From NCBI GenBank assembly GCA_018524725.1, contig JAEUWP010000335.1:310001-374000 (forward strand): DNA of 64,000 bases, written 5' to 3'. Position numbers and translations under genes: made by a program. Source of the DNA: Podaxis mareebaensis. Lineage: Eukaryota > Basidiomycota > Agaricomycetes > Agaricales > Agaricaceae. Numbering within the stretch: position 1 is the stretch's first letter; every line of letters starts with the position of its first letter. This document shows positions 21,498 through 33,245 of this stretch, in pieces. The notes under the pieces were generated by a model that worked only from the letters and a program-made list of their open reading frames with translations, ran no database searches and had not been told where the DNA came from.

Positions 21498-24400
21498 TCA
21501 AGGGCTAAAGCGTTGATTCTTCCGAAAAGTATCAGTAATGTTTACTAGACCGACATTTCGATCGCCGCGTTCGATCGCGGTGGACGTGGCAGCCCACGTT
21601 AAATTGAAGATGTTGTCGGAGAACGTGTTATCATAAACGACCTCTGGGGAGGTTGCATTTTCAGCCCACGCAATCTGGCCTCCTCTACCAATGGCCCAAG
21701 CTCGGAAAGCACTTCCATCGCTAGAGCCAAAGAATAAGGAACCAGAGGAAGTAGTAAACGATGAAACATAAGAGCTGGTATCCGACGCATCTATGTTACC
21801 GAAGACGGCAACCTCGAGAATCGGGATCGACTCGAGAGGAAATAGGGAGGATTCACTGGCTGGATTAGGTGGGGGGTGGACAGTCGTTGACGAATCCAAG
21901 ACACGACTGATAATCGCATTGGCTGTGTTGGAAGAAACTGAGGAGAGGTATTGAAGGATGATATGGCTCGCATAAGCGGTGGTACCATAATTTCGAGGAT
22001 CAGCGAGGGCCGCTGAACTCCGGGTAGCACTGACTGACCCTGGAAGAGCACTTAAAGCTTCTCCCACAGCGAGAATCGCGCGAGGAGCAACGTCGGATTT
22101 CAGCGTAATGCCTTGTCTCGCAGTGTTGTTTCGCGAATCAAGGAAAGGTAGACGTAAGCGCAGCACGTCAAGGACGCCGTAGATGGGGTGGAGAGGGAAA
22201 CAAGTCGTATTGAATTGGGAAGGGGCGCTCGGGAGGGGTGTCAGATTGAATGCTTCCCCTTCAACTGTGTTGATGAGCTTGCGCTGATCTGATCCGAGTC
22301 CAGGATAACATGCGGGCGAAGGGGGGAAGGTGCTCGAACGATACAGGTCGCGGATCGATTGAAAGTTTGCATCGAAAGGTAAGATGATTGGAGATGCAGT
22401 AAAAGCGGCTTTGAACTCCGCAAGCCTATCTTCCCTCTGGTGCAATACTCCCGTCCAGTAATTCAACAGGGCTTTGTCTCGTTGCGTTGAAGATGCTACG
22501 TCAAAGACTGAGACAAGTTATTAATAACGACTAACTGGTACTCACCAACGGCATAACTATATAAATGGTCCAAAGATGAGCGGATTTGTATGTCTACTTT
22601 AGATATTTGCTCGTTCAACGGTTGACCTTCAGTAGCGAAAGTGGCGGGAAGAGGTTTGATAGTTTGAGCCGCGAAATCATAGTTGAACCCAGCGGCTGAT
22701 GTGGTAAAAGATGTACCTGACAAGCCCGTGGGCCCATCAGAGTTTTGCAGCTGTGCCCAAGGAGCTTTCTTGATAAAAGCCTGAAGCTGAGCGATAGGGT
22801 TATGGTCCTGGGTTTGCGTCAGAGTCCATAACAGGGCTGCTTGAGCCCATTGCGTTCGGTTTGGATAACGTTGCGAGTCCAGGGCGAAGCCTACATCAAT
22901 CAACTCGACCTGTGGGTCACAGCTGGAACCCTGTACGCTCCCCTGAACGATCCAAAAACTGTTATAAACAGTGCTTGCAGTAAGGTTTGTGGAGAATTGA
23001 TCATTCGCGATGGGAATAAGATCCAGGACCGCCTGCGCGACTGGACTGCCACAGGGAGACGGTGTTGTTGTGCAAACACAAGTAGCATCTGAACAAAAGG
23101 CTCAGCATCCACACCTCATTGGCCAGAACACACATACTAAGATTACAGCCTACACCCCCAACGTTTGCAGGACAAGAGGATTTCTGGACCTTGTTTCTTC
23201 TCGCTGTGACACCAACGGCAGATCCTATCGCAATGATTGCAATAATAACGAAAACCCCGAGAACAACCCATATTTTATTGTCCTTCAGCCATACGATAGC
23301 GCGAGAGTGAAACGGAGGCGAACGTTTCCGATTCTGGTGCCTATTGTGGTACTGAGCTGACGTCTCGGCATCTTCAAAGCTCGTGGTAAATTGCTCGCTT
23401 TTGGTCGGGCACGAGCTTATACTCTGGTGAGGATGATAACCTTTCTCGAGTAAACCGTGCAAGTGGTTAGCGCGATTGACTAGGTCAGGAAGCGGCGCTT
23501 GTTCTTCCATCCTTCGGTGTTCTCTTTCCATTGCTATGGGAATATGAGGGATTGTAGGCACAGGTGGTAGGGGCTTGCGCCTCCGTGTTAGTGCCCGTTG
23601 GACGTAGCGTAAGGACGAAATGCGAGATATGAAAGATGGTGCGGCACTCCTGTTCGAGTGTATGGAATCTCTAGTACAGGGGTTAAAGCTGGCACCCTGA
23701 GCGGGATGTTGTTGAGCTAGGTTGGTTCCAGATGCGGCGAAACCAGAAGAAGAATTCGGATATGCATCTTGGTGGCCGCCTTCGTCGCTTTCGTCGACCT
23801 CACTATAGACCGCGAGCTTTCCACCAGGTTTTCCGTTCGATTCTGACTGTTCATTAATGAGGGTGGATTGGCTAAGTGCCGAACCACTTCTAGCCAATGT
23901 TTGACTGTGACCTGGCCGGGAACTTGATCTCTGGGGGGTAGAAGCGGGCTGTGTGCTATCATGGTCGTAAGAATTTCCTGCGCCATTTCGTCGTCCCTGG
24001 AAGTGGCCTGAACTAGGGGAGCGGCCCCCGACCGGTCGCGGTAAAGGCGCTCTAAGAGATTGCCTGCGAGAAGGGTTCCGCGAAGGAATTGCTGAGCTAT
24101 CACGTAAGGAGTTGATATAGGGATTGCGGGGAGGGTAAGTCATCTCAGAGATACCGCTGATAGCATCACTGGAATAAGATGCGCGATCGGCACCCCGTGG
24201 ACCGGCGTTCTCTTGTAGCAGAGAGGTGATGAAGGAAGTTGGAAGGAGCCGGTCCTCAGCTGCGTCAACATCGATGCTGGAGGCGCCTTCATGCCAGTCG
24301 TGCGCAGAGATGCTACCGGAACCAGATTTCGTATCGTTATCCCATCTCCCCTGTTGGGAAATGAGGGCACGAGTAGAATCGCGGTCAAAGGTCGAACGGG

Positions 24401-24656
24401 AAAAACGATTGGAGGACGGTGAAATGGAGCCGGCTGTTACTTGAGGTGATCCAGACAGTGGGTGAACGGGGATCCGGAGGCTGGGGCTGGGTGAGCCAAA
24501 GACAGAACGTATAGGAGTCGTTGGAATAGACGACGGTGGCTCGGGAAAGGCAGAGTAGCTTATGGCGCTTTCTGCAATTCCAGAAGCGTTAGTGTCCAAG
24601 GAGGGTTTGCTAGCATGCTTGTGAGGTTCGGGGCGGAGAGCATTGGATTTCGACAT
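21498..24656 (-). CDS. Single-pass (type II-like) membrane glycoprotein, basidiomycete-type, unknown function
   Basis: Three to four exons encode a protein of about 950 residues with no family I can name. The first 450 or so residues are Ser/Pro/Arg-rich and probably cytosolic. A single membrane segment (IWVVLGVFVIIAIIAIGSAV) is followed by TARRNK and a cysteine-rich neck, CPANVGGVGCNL|NATCVC. The remaining 400 or more residues are predicted lumenal or extracellular. They contain several N-x-S/T sequons (such as NRTQ, NTTC, NATS, NLTW, NITD) and repeated hydrophobic-Asn patterns. The absence of an N-terminal signal with one internal hydrophobic span suggests type II topology. The C-terminus is LVNITDTFRKNQRFSP. 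A cell-wall or secretory-pathway role is possible but not shown. Confidence 0.82.
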
Positions 24657-25272
24657 GCTTCCACCCGTTTAATGACTAGGTAGTTGTGACGCAGGCTACT
24701 ATTATTGAAGGGAGTGAGAGAACTTGAATCCTGAGGGCATGTCCGCCCAGGGTTAAGTGCAGACTTGACGCAAGGGAAGGAAAACGCAGAAAGAACGATG
24801 AGAAAAAAAGGAGAGACAACAACACTTAGACGAATAAAGGAGAGTATAAGGATAGAATGCCAGCTGGACAACAGTCACATCTCATCCCTGGATGATGATT
24901 TGATGCATCATAAGCCTGACATGGGTACAATGTTCCCGTTTCTCGCTTCATCATATGTTCCCATCAAAATGCGCCACCATCCATTCCGCCATCAGCTTCC
25001 CCGCCAGTGTTTATTCTCAAGGTCAATATATCTTTCTATCTCTTCAGGCCATACCAAAATAAATTTCTAAGAACGAGAACACGAATGTACATCACAGTGC
25101 TCCATGGAGAAGAAACCGAGCACTAAAGCAGATATATGATGTATGTACGCAGTAGAGAGAAGAAAAGTCAAGTAGAATCGTTTCCGTCATGAAGCTCGAG
25201 CATAAGTGGACGTGATGCAATAACCATACCAGCAACAGTGGTTAGTAGTACTCTTGGACTAGTCTCATAACC
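24657..25272. other. Intergenic, no gene seen
   Basis: About 620 bp between the start of the membrane glycoprotein gene and the stop of rac1. Open frames are short and without motifs. The stretch is probably the glycoprotein promoter plus the rac1 3' UTR. Confidence 0.6.
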
Positions 25273-26241
25273 TCAGGCAATGATGCAAGACCTGCTCCTC
25301 CTTCCTCCTCTGTCCTTGTTGGGTGGGGGAGGGTTCACTTGGGACGAAGTGTTATTAGATGTAAATAGCGAGGGGGGATAATCATCGGGACTTACAAACA
25401 GCCCTAATAGCCTCATCAAAGACCGTCTTGAGTCCTTTCTGAGTGAGTGCAGAACACTCCAGATACTTCACGGCCCCAATGTCTCTGCCCATAGCAACAC
25501 CTTGCGAATATGTGATGGGTGCCATGCGACTGGTCAACAACTTCAGTGAGCTTGCCAACGTGTCAAGTAGAGTGTGGTTCACCGGTCTCGTAATTTCTCA
25601 ATCGTCTGCGGGTCCTCACGTAGATCAAGCTTGGTGCCTACTAACACGATCTGGGTTGAAGGGGCATGGTGGGTAATCTCAGGGTACCACTAAGTCAATG
25701 CCATAAGAAAGGGATCGTTCCTCTAAATCCAGGGATGGACTAACCTTTGTCCTCACGTTCTCGTAGCTCGGAGGACTAACCAGAGAGAAGCAGATGAGGA
25801 AAACGTCTGTCTGAGGGTATGATAGGGGTCGGAGTCGATCGTAATCCTCCTGGCCAGCGGTATCCCATAAACCGAGGGAGATGGTCTTTCCATCCACCAT
25901 GACCGTTGCCGAATAGTTATCAAAAACTGGATACAATATGTTTATGAACATGATAACGCTCATGTTTGGATCGCATACCCGTCGGAATGTACTCTCCCTG
26001 ACCCTGTCTTTAGCTTCAAGGTGGACGTGTGATATCAGCCACATACCGGAAAAGCATTTGTGGTATACGAAATTAGCAGACATGTCTGATGAGTCAATGG
26101 GTATGCTGTTCAATTGGCAGCTTTGCAGGCGACGGACCTTCCCTACGGCACCATCCCCGACAACGACACCTGAGAGGAGAGACATATGAGCGGCGTTGGC
26201 TTTTCCGTAAGGTATGGGCACGCACATTTGATGGCTTGCAT
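25273..26241 (-). CDS. RAC1: Rho-family GTPase Rac1
   Basis: A membrane-anchored GTPase controlling polarity, actin and hyphal growth. Nine or so exons: MQAIK|C (16 nt), then [10 protein letters not shown] (P-loop), [20 protein letters not shown] (19 nt, effector loop), [40 protein letters not shown] (switch II), [27 protein letters not shown] and [20 protein letters not shown]. The [23 protein letters not shown] block is diagnostic of Rac over Cdc42 or Rho. A final intron joins AV|L to a polybasic tail ([11 protein letters not shown]) and the prenylation box CIIA, stop at 25273-25275. Without this last splice the frame ends AVCKSR and lacks the CaaX box. All nucleotide-binding motifs are intact. 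Confidence 0.95.
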
Positions 26242-26913
26242 GATATCCTTGCGCCAGAGAGGTTACAGAGCCAGAAGTTAGCCTTTCCGTTGAAAGTCAG
26301 AAGTCGAAGTAGTAATCCAATGAACAGTTCCTGGACGATGCGAGGTGATTGTTGAAACGCGTTAGCCGGGAATGACCGGGCTCACAGGCTCACGGGAAGG
26401 AGGGAACAAAGGAGGCAATGCTAACCTGGGTCGTTATTAAAGAGGCTTGTGAAAGTTGAGAAAAGGAGGATATATGTGTGTTGCGCTTTGAGGAGGATCA
26501 GGATAGAGCTGTGTCTGGAGGACGACGCTGGCAGACAGGGCATTTTCCCACGCTGTCCTTAAACCTCCCCAATCCTGTTTCAATCACCTCTCAACCTTCC
26601 CACGCGAGCAACATCCAAACTCAAAAAACCAAGGGCGATAAAATTACATATACAAGTACACAAAACATTTCGACGTGTTACTAGGTCGACTGATATTAGA
26701 ATAAAGATGAGTATGCCTCAGAATGAAGGCCGAAAAAAGTGCAAAAGAAAAGCAAGCATCAACTAGAACACAACAGTCATCCAGAACAAAACTGAGCTGG
26801 ACTCCCAGATACAAACCTTAATAACAAAAGATCCGCTTCTGAATAGGCAAGGGATAGCAATTGGGATAGCGATAAATAGTCCACATCAAGAAATGAGAAA
26901 AGGGAATGAGTAT
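26242..26913. other. Intergenic, no gene seen
   Basis: About 670 bp between the rac1 start and the stop of the C2H2-finger gene. It is partly A-rich with no supported reading frame. It should contain the rac1 promoter and long 5' leader plus the neighbour's 3' UTR. Confidence 0.6.
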
Positions 26914-28832
26914 CTAATCATCGGGCAACAGTCTTCTCTTCTTTGCAGGTGGCGAAGATGGTGATCGTTGTGGTTCGGTTTCTATTGTCGGATTTCCAGA
27001 GTCCTTGTCGCCATCAAAGTCCTGCAAGTCTCCGAAACTGGAGGATGAATCGAGGATGTCATTTATGTCGCCTTCTTCGTCAGGTGTGGGTTTCTTGGTG
27101 AGATCGAAAGGTTCAAGTAGGCCGATGCCTAGTCCCTTCGTCTCCGTTGAGTTGCGGTTACGTAGAATAGGACTCTCGGTTTCGAGTACGCGTTTCATAG
27201 GGCTCTGGCGTTCGGCACCGCCAGACGAAAAGATGGAGTGGAATGGGTCGCTCAACTGGTTCGAGAGCAATGACGCTTCTGGAAACCAATCGTCAGCTAG
27301 CCCGGAAGAAGTCCTCTTGTGCGGGCGGGCGATAGTACGGCCTAGGGGTGATTCTTCTATACGGTGCCGAGAACGATTCAAATCCGCCCTGTTCGCAAGT
27401 GGTGAACCACCGATCCGATTCTTGGTAAAACGCGCCTGGCTGCTGAAGCTCAGCGGCAGTCTGATACCACTAAGGGGTGTTTCGGGTCGAACGAATCGTG
27501 ACGAGGACGAAGAAGGGGGGTAAGCGAGCGGACTTCCTCCCAATGACGGTGAGCTCTTGACTAATGGGCTTGCTGCATTACGAGCAAGCATGCTCAAGGG
27601 TAACTCTCGAGTTTGAGAGTGTAAAGGATGGCTCGGGCTGGGGAATCGCCATGGTTGATCTGAGGGTAACCGCGGTGGAGAGTGTCGGAAGGATGGCGTT
27701 AGCAGAGGGTCATAAGGGGATGGCGGTACAAGGGGAACTGAAGATGGAGGGGTGGGAGGAACACCGCCCGAGCTTTCAATTGATATGTTCCCAGCATCAG
27801 AAGATGATTGAGGCGTCAGAGGTGGGCTAACGGAAGGACCAGTAGAAGTTTGGCGATTGGGTGTCGGCTCGATAGGTTCTGGAGTTAACCCAGATGAGCC
27901 AGTATTCTTGTCTTTACCTGAACGCTCGCGACTGTCTATTGAGATCCCCGTTCCAACGGAAGAGCGGAACTTAGATTTGTGAGAGGTATTCTGCGGTTCG
28001 GTGCCGGGGGTAACTTCAAGTTTGAGACTGACTAAGGTGTCATGGCCATCCTCACGATTCCTACCAACTTGTTTATTCTCCTCTATTGCAAAAACGTCAA
28101 TAAAACAATGGCCTACTAGTGAGAAATGAGGCACGTACTATTGGATGACCGTCCACGGGGTCGATCAGCCCCATCTCGACGGTTTGCCATGGCAATTTTG
28201 TGTTTCTCAAATACATGTCGTCGCCACATGCTCTTTGCATTGACACCAGCATAATGGCGCCTACAGAAAGTGCAGCGTAGCCGAGGTTCTTCCCCTTTGA
28301 TCCAACCCTCTGCTCCCCGTTCTTTGAGGTCTTTTTTCTTCGCAGGACACCAACCTCGAGGCGGCTCAAGGATTGGGGGATACGGGATAGCATGGGGGTT
28401 TGTGTTGTTTTCATGAATGAAATCTTTGGGATCAAGGAACCATTCCGGATTATCGGCCATGATTTGGAAACTCAGTCCGTCGGGGTAGCGATCGGAGTTG
28501 GGGAATGTGGTGAAGGGGGGATGGATGAAGATTACATTCGGATCAGAAGGGTGTGGATCCATTCCTGCGGGTACTGCAATGGTGTCATGAGATCGTCCTT
28601 GGCTGCGAGTAAATTGGAAAGGCTTGATACGGCTATCAGATAGATGGGAATTGGGGGCATAAGGACGAGGCTGAAAAGAGGAAGCGGCGGGAGCGAAAAA
28701 ATCGTAGTCAGATATAGCGCTGGCACGCCGTTTGGGAGCCTTTTCTGCGCCGTTTCCGACAGAGGATTCAATGACGGAGGATGTAAGAGGTGTCGTGGTC
28801 GAGGGCATAGAGGAAGACGTTGCTTCCGCCAT
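26914..28832 (-). CDS. Nuclear protein with a single C2H2-type zinc finger
   Basis: Two exons; the intron at about 28085-28132 joins GRSSN to KENKQVGRNREDGHD. The N-terminal exon has a Ser/Thr-rich start, a conserved-looking block (HPSDPNVIFIHPPFTTFPNS, IMADNPEWFLDPKDFIHENN, PPILEPPRGWCPAKKKDLKE) and one finger LRCTFCRRHYAGVNAKSMWR with RHVFEKH (C-x2-C, H-x4-H). The second exon is a long Ser/Pro-rich stretch (PPTPPSSVPLVPPSPYDPLL and more) with many SP/TP sites. It ends in a likely nuclear localisation signal PPAKKRRL and an acidic DD terminus. I recognise the layout as basidiomycete-typical but know no assigned function. A DNA-binding regulator phosphorylated by proline-directed kinases would fit. 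Confidence 0.8.
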
Positions 28833-29208
28833 GAGGTTAAATAGATTTCTTGGGGGATCGCTGAATTTCGGGTGGGTAGTGAAGTTATAGAACGAGGTAT
28901 ATTGACGCTAAATTGATGATGAGTAGAGGCGCGAGGACGGAGGTGCCACGTCGGAGGGAGTTAGTGTACAGCACAAGGTCGTCCCGGCAGGCGCTCATAT
29001 TATGTCTTGTTTATTGCCTCGAGGCATCTGAGTTTCGGAGTTGACACGCTGCGACGCGTCCGTCACGTGCCGCAATACCGCGCCTAGGACTTGGCTGAGG
29101 CGCGCTTACAGGAGCTATGTACACGGATCATCTGATTCCATGATTATTTTGGATAAACTCGTTCAGCCTAGCATATATTGGCTACATAATCCGTGAGCAA
29201 CCCAAGTA
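28833..29208. other. Intergenic promoter region, no gene seen
   Basis: About 380 bp upstream of the C2H2-finger gene and downstream of the TMEM256-like gene. It holds an ACGCGT hexamer (29054-29059) and the E-box listed separately, and no supported reading frame. Confidence 0.6.
29062..29069. promoter_or_regulatory. GTCACGTG E-box upstream of the C2H2-finger gene
   Basis: gtcacgtg lies about 230 bp upstream of the start at 28832, three bases after an ACGCGT (MluI cell-cycle-box-like) hexamer. Cbf1-type binding is inferred from the motif only. Confidence 0.4.
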
Positions 29209-29878
29209 CTACAAGGCGAGAGATACATAGCTGGAAGGAGGGTGAACCGTGCGTACTCTCTCCACAAGGGAAAGACATACCCTGCTATCATGAGCATGCC
29301 ACCAAGGGGGGTGATCGGACCGAGGAATTTGAAGCTAGATCGTATAAATTATCGCAGTCTAGCTACTAGTCGTGGTCTTGGCCTCACCGGTCTTGGGCCA
29401 GGACGAGGGTCATGATGCTGGTCGAAAAGATCGTGCCACCAGTGACGATGGCGGGCGCGGCAAACTTGTGTCCTGCAAAGCGAGGGTGGAGAGAAACCAG
29501 GAGCAGGCCAAGGCCGTTATAAATCTCCCATTCGTCTTAAGCCTAAAGTGGTGAAAACGATGCAAGACTCTATCCTCACTGAGTATGATGAAGCCCTGCT
29601 CCAAGCCTGAAGGGCCTCCGCCGAAACATTTGATCGGCCGCGTAAGCCGTGGGCTTCATGTAATGTCAGACAATTTCTCCCGTGCCAAAAGATGATATCC
29701 AAACACACCGCCGAATGCACCAGCCGTCATGCCAGCTGCGACTACCGCAGGGAACCATTGAGTCAGATGATGTGCAACGAGCATAACAGTCCTAACCAAA
29801 GATAGCCCCTGCTCTCCATATCCAGGAAGAACCAGGAGTCCGTGCGCGAAGAATCAGAGGCGTCGACGGTGCAGTCAT
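29209..29878 (-). CDS. TMEM256/DUF423 family small membrane protein
   Basis: Visible only after splicing five exons. From 29878: MTAPSTPLILRARTPGSSWI, WRAGAIFAGMTAGAFGAHGL, RGRSNVSAEALQAWSRASSY, S|IYNGLGLLLVSLHPRFAGHK, FAAPAIVTGGTIFSTSIMTL, VLAQDR|FKFLGPITPLGGML, MIAG|YVSLAL, stop at 29209-29211. The blocks GAFGAHGL, W..ASSY, HPRF, GG..F..S and PLGG..MI.G match DUF423 proteins (human TMEM256, bacterial YgdD). Four hydrophobic segments fit the four-span topology. The molecular function of the family is not known. The acceptor before IYNGL (gggag) is the least certain edge. Confidence 0.88.
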
Positions 29879-30041
29879 TATGGTCGGCATCAATAGAAAT
29901 GAACAGTTGCGTCTGCAGCAGATCCGGATCCAGATTTCCACGCCCAGTGTTTCCTGATTAGGCGATTGTCTAACACCTGAAAAAGTCGAATTTACTACCT
30001 ACCTTCATCATTTACAACCCGACCTTCCGTCTTGACCAACC

Positions 30042-33000
30042 ATGGGTAAGGCTCAAAAGAAAACGGGAAAAGGACGCCTTGACAAATACTATAAGCTTGC
30101 AAAGTAACGTTACCTTCTGTCCTTCCTTTCCTACTGTGATACTGATTATAAATTCTAGGGAGCAAGGCTATCGAGCTCGTTCAGCTTTCAAATTGATTCA
30201 ACTCAACAAGAAATACAGCTTCTTAGAATCCGCACGATGTTGCATTGACTTATGTGCTGCCCCTGGTGGCTGGCTGCAGGTGGCCAGCAAGTACATGCCA
30301 GTCAACAGTGTCATTGTCGGTGCGTGAAACCCCTCCTTCCCTCGAATTCCATCCTGATGTCAAACAGGTGTCGATTTGGTGCCAATTAAACCAATCCCAC
30401 GAGTGGTTACCTTTGCTGCCGATATCACAACATCTCAATGTCGTAATCTCATCCGGGGCGAGCTGAAGGACTGGAAGGCAGATGTCGTACTTCATGACGG
30501 TGCACCTAACGTTGGTACCGCCTGGATTCAGGACGCATACACACAATCGGAACTGGTTTTGATGAGTTTGAAACTGGCGGTTGAATTTCTGGTCAAGGGT
30601 GGAACATTCGTGACCAAGGTGTTCCGGAGTGTCGACTACAACAACCTCATTTGGGTTTTCAGCCAGCTATTCGAGAAGGTTGAAGCGACCAAGCCGCCAT
30701 CATCCAGGTGAGTAGCTTTCAAAGAGTGACCCAGCCCCTTCTTACATCAGTGAAGAAATGTATCCGCCGAAATCTTCGTCGTATGCCGGGGGTTCCTTGC
30801 CCCAAAACATATCGACCCCAAATTCCTTGATCCTAGACATGTCTTCAAGGAACTCGCATCTTCGGTTGACAAGACCACTGGCAATGATGTTCAATCGAAC
30901 GTCTTCCACCCCGAAAAGAAACGGCGGCAGAGGGATGGATATGCAGATGGCGATTATACCCTTTACAAGACCACCTCAGCCTCAAACTTCATTCGTGGTG
31001 AAGACCCAGTTGCTGTGTTGGGGACGTTTAATAAAATAACATTCACGACCGAGGAAGAGAAAGAGTGAGTGACTGTTGAAGTTATTGCTATATCAAACTG
31101 ACCCCTTTCAGATGGCTTGCCATGGGTGTCACGACGCAAGATGTCAAAGCAAACTGTGAAGATCTCAAAGTTCTCGGAAAGGGTGATTTCAAAACGCTGA
31201 TAAAATGGCGACTCAAACTTCGGGAAGAGGTCAGTCTGCATCATTTCGGTTTGAGCCGGTATTGACGGCATTTTAGCTGGGCTTGGACGTGAAAACTAAG
31301 GAAATGGAAGAGATAACCGAAGCTGTCGAAGTTGATGAGATGGTGGACGAAGAGCAGCAAATATCTGAGGAAGTGAGTATCTTTTGCACCTATGGGAAGC
31401 CTTCCTTGACCGAAACAATTCCGTTAGCTGGAACGCTTAAATGCTGAAGCGGCTGCTCGAGCCAAACGCGAACGCCGTCGAGCAAATGAGATCAGGACCA
31501 AGACCATACAACGTATGCAACTTCAGATGACTGCACCCCTCGACATCGGCTTAGAGCAGCATGATGCTGCCCTTGGGATTGGTCAGGAAGACGTGTTTGA
31601 TCTCGGAGATGCAGAAAAACGGATGAGCCAGGATACTCAAGTCCAGTGGTTGAATGATGAAGCTCTGGAAGCGATTGACGACGAGGGGGGAAAGGATGAA
31701 GTGAGCAGTAGGTCCGAGGAGGACGAAGACGAGGTTCTCTCTTCGGCGGAGGAACGAGACAAAAGAGTTGGCGGACTGGAAGCGGAACTTGACGGTCTCT
31801 ACGAGGCTTACAAGGACCGATTACGGGAGCGAGATGCTAAATTCAAAGCAAAAGAGGAGAGATCGAAGAATAAAGAGCGCGAGAAGGAGTGGAACGGCAT
31901 TCAAATTGAACGAGACAGCGATGGGGAGAGCACTGATTCAGACGGAGGATGGGATGTCGCTCAACGGAACAAACTGGGGGATAACGATGCTTCTTCTGAC
32001 GAGTCATCAGATGAAGGGGAAGAAGGGGACGGGGGCTCTACGAAATACCGCAAACGAACGCGATCATCCAAGGACACTGTTGCCCCTGCAGCGAAAAGGC
32101 AACGTCTTCTCAATAACCTGGAGTCGCCATCAAAACCTTCGACTGCGGCTGCTCGGTTGTGGTTTAGCCAAGACGTATTTTCAGGTTTAGACAGGATCGA
32201 CGATCTGGAAGATGATGAGAGTAGAGAAGACCATTCAGAGGAAGAGGACGAAGTCATGAGTGAAGGTGTTTCAGACGAGGAAGACGAAGAGGCGAGTCAG
32301 GTACGTTGTTGAGTTGCTTGTCTCCGGCCTCCTTTATCTCTGCTCACTACACGCGTAGGCTTCCGAGGACGATGACGGTTTCGAAGTCGTTCCACAAGAC
32401 CAAGATGGTGATATTGATATGTGGGATGCCAACAATGAGGACGAAGATACAGCTAAACAGGAAAAAATTCGCGGTAAGTTTACAACCTCGTATGTTCTAC
32501 TTGGACTTTTTTTGGCGAATGTCTACAGAACTTGGCCTTAATACTGCGGAAGCCGTCACCCTCGCTCAAATGTTGGTCAACCGTCAAAAAACCAAAGCAG
32601 AGCTAATAAACGATGGGTTCAACCGTTACTCGCTAAACTCAAAAGAAGGCCTCCCTTCCTGGTTCCTCGACGATGAAGCAAAACATTACAAGGCCAATAT
32701 CCCCGTTACAAAAGAAGCCATTGCCGCTCTACGTGCCAAGCAACGCGCCCTTGATGCGCGACCTATCAAGAAGGTTGCTGAAGCGAAAGCGCGCAAAAAG
32801 CTCAAGGCGGCCCAACGACTTGAGAAGGCCATGAAGAAGGCGGAAGGTGTGAACGAGACGAATGATATGACGGAAAGAGAAAAGGCGAAACAGATAGAAA
32901 AGCTAATGCAGAAGGGTTTGTCTGGAAAGAAGGCGAAAAAGGAGGTCAAATTGGTTGTTGCTAAAGGCGCCCATAAAGGCATCAAGGGCCGACCAAAAGG

Positions 33001-33155
33001 TGTCAAAGGCCGTTATACTATGGTCGATGCTCGGATGAAGAAAGAGGTATGTTTTCCGCATTTTGGTTCGACCAAGGAAGTTCACCCTTGCATTTCCTTA
33101 GGTGCGAGCTAAGAAACGAAGAGACAAGCAACAAAAGAAGCGCAAACGCGCTTGA
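30042..33155 (+). CDS. SPB1: 27S pre-rRNA (guanosine-2'-O)-methyltransferase Spb1
   Basis: A nucleolar FtsJ-type 2'-O-methyltransferase of the 60S pathway that methylates the 25S A-loop. Start [20 protein letters not shown], then [19 protein letters not shown] (catalytic K), the SAM motif [49 protein letters not shown] (catalytic D), [15 protein letters not shown] (catalytic K). After the domain come the SPB1-specific middle region, a long acidic stretch (about 31600-32450) and the Spb1 C-terminal domain ([60 protein letters not shown]). A Lys-rich tail ends [11 protein letters not shown]. About ten exons; length and order are typical, nothing is missing. It converges on the next gene with 90 nt between stop codons. 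Confidence 0.96.
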
Positions 33156-33245
33156 TCCCATTATGGCTCCATTATTGTATCATACTCTAGCTATGGGCTG
33201 TACTATTACGCCAACGGTCCACATCCCGTCCCACCTTTATCCGAG

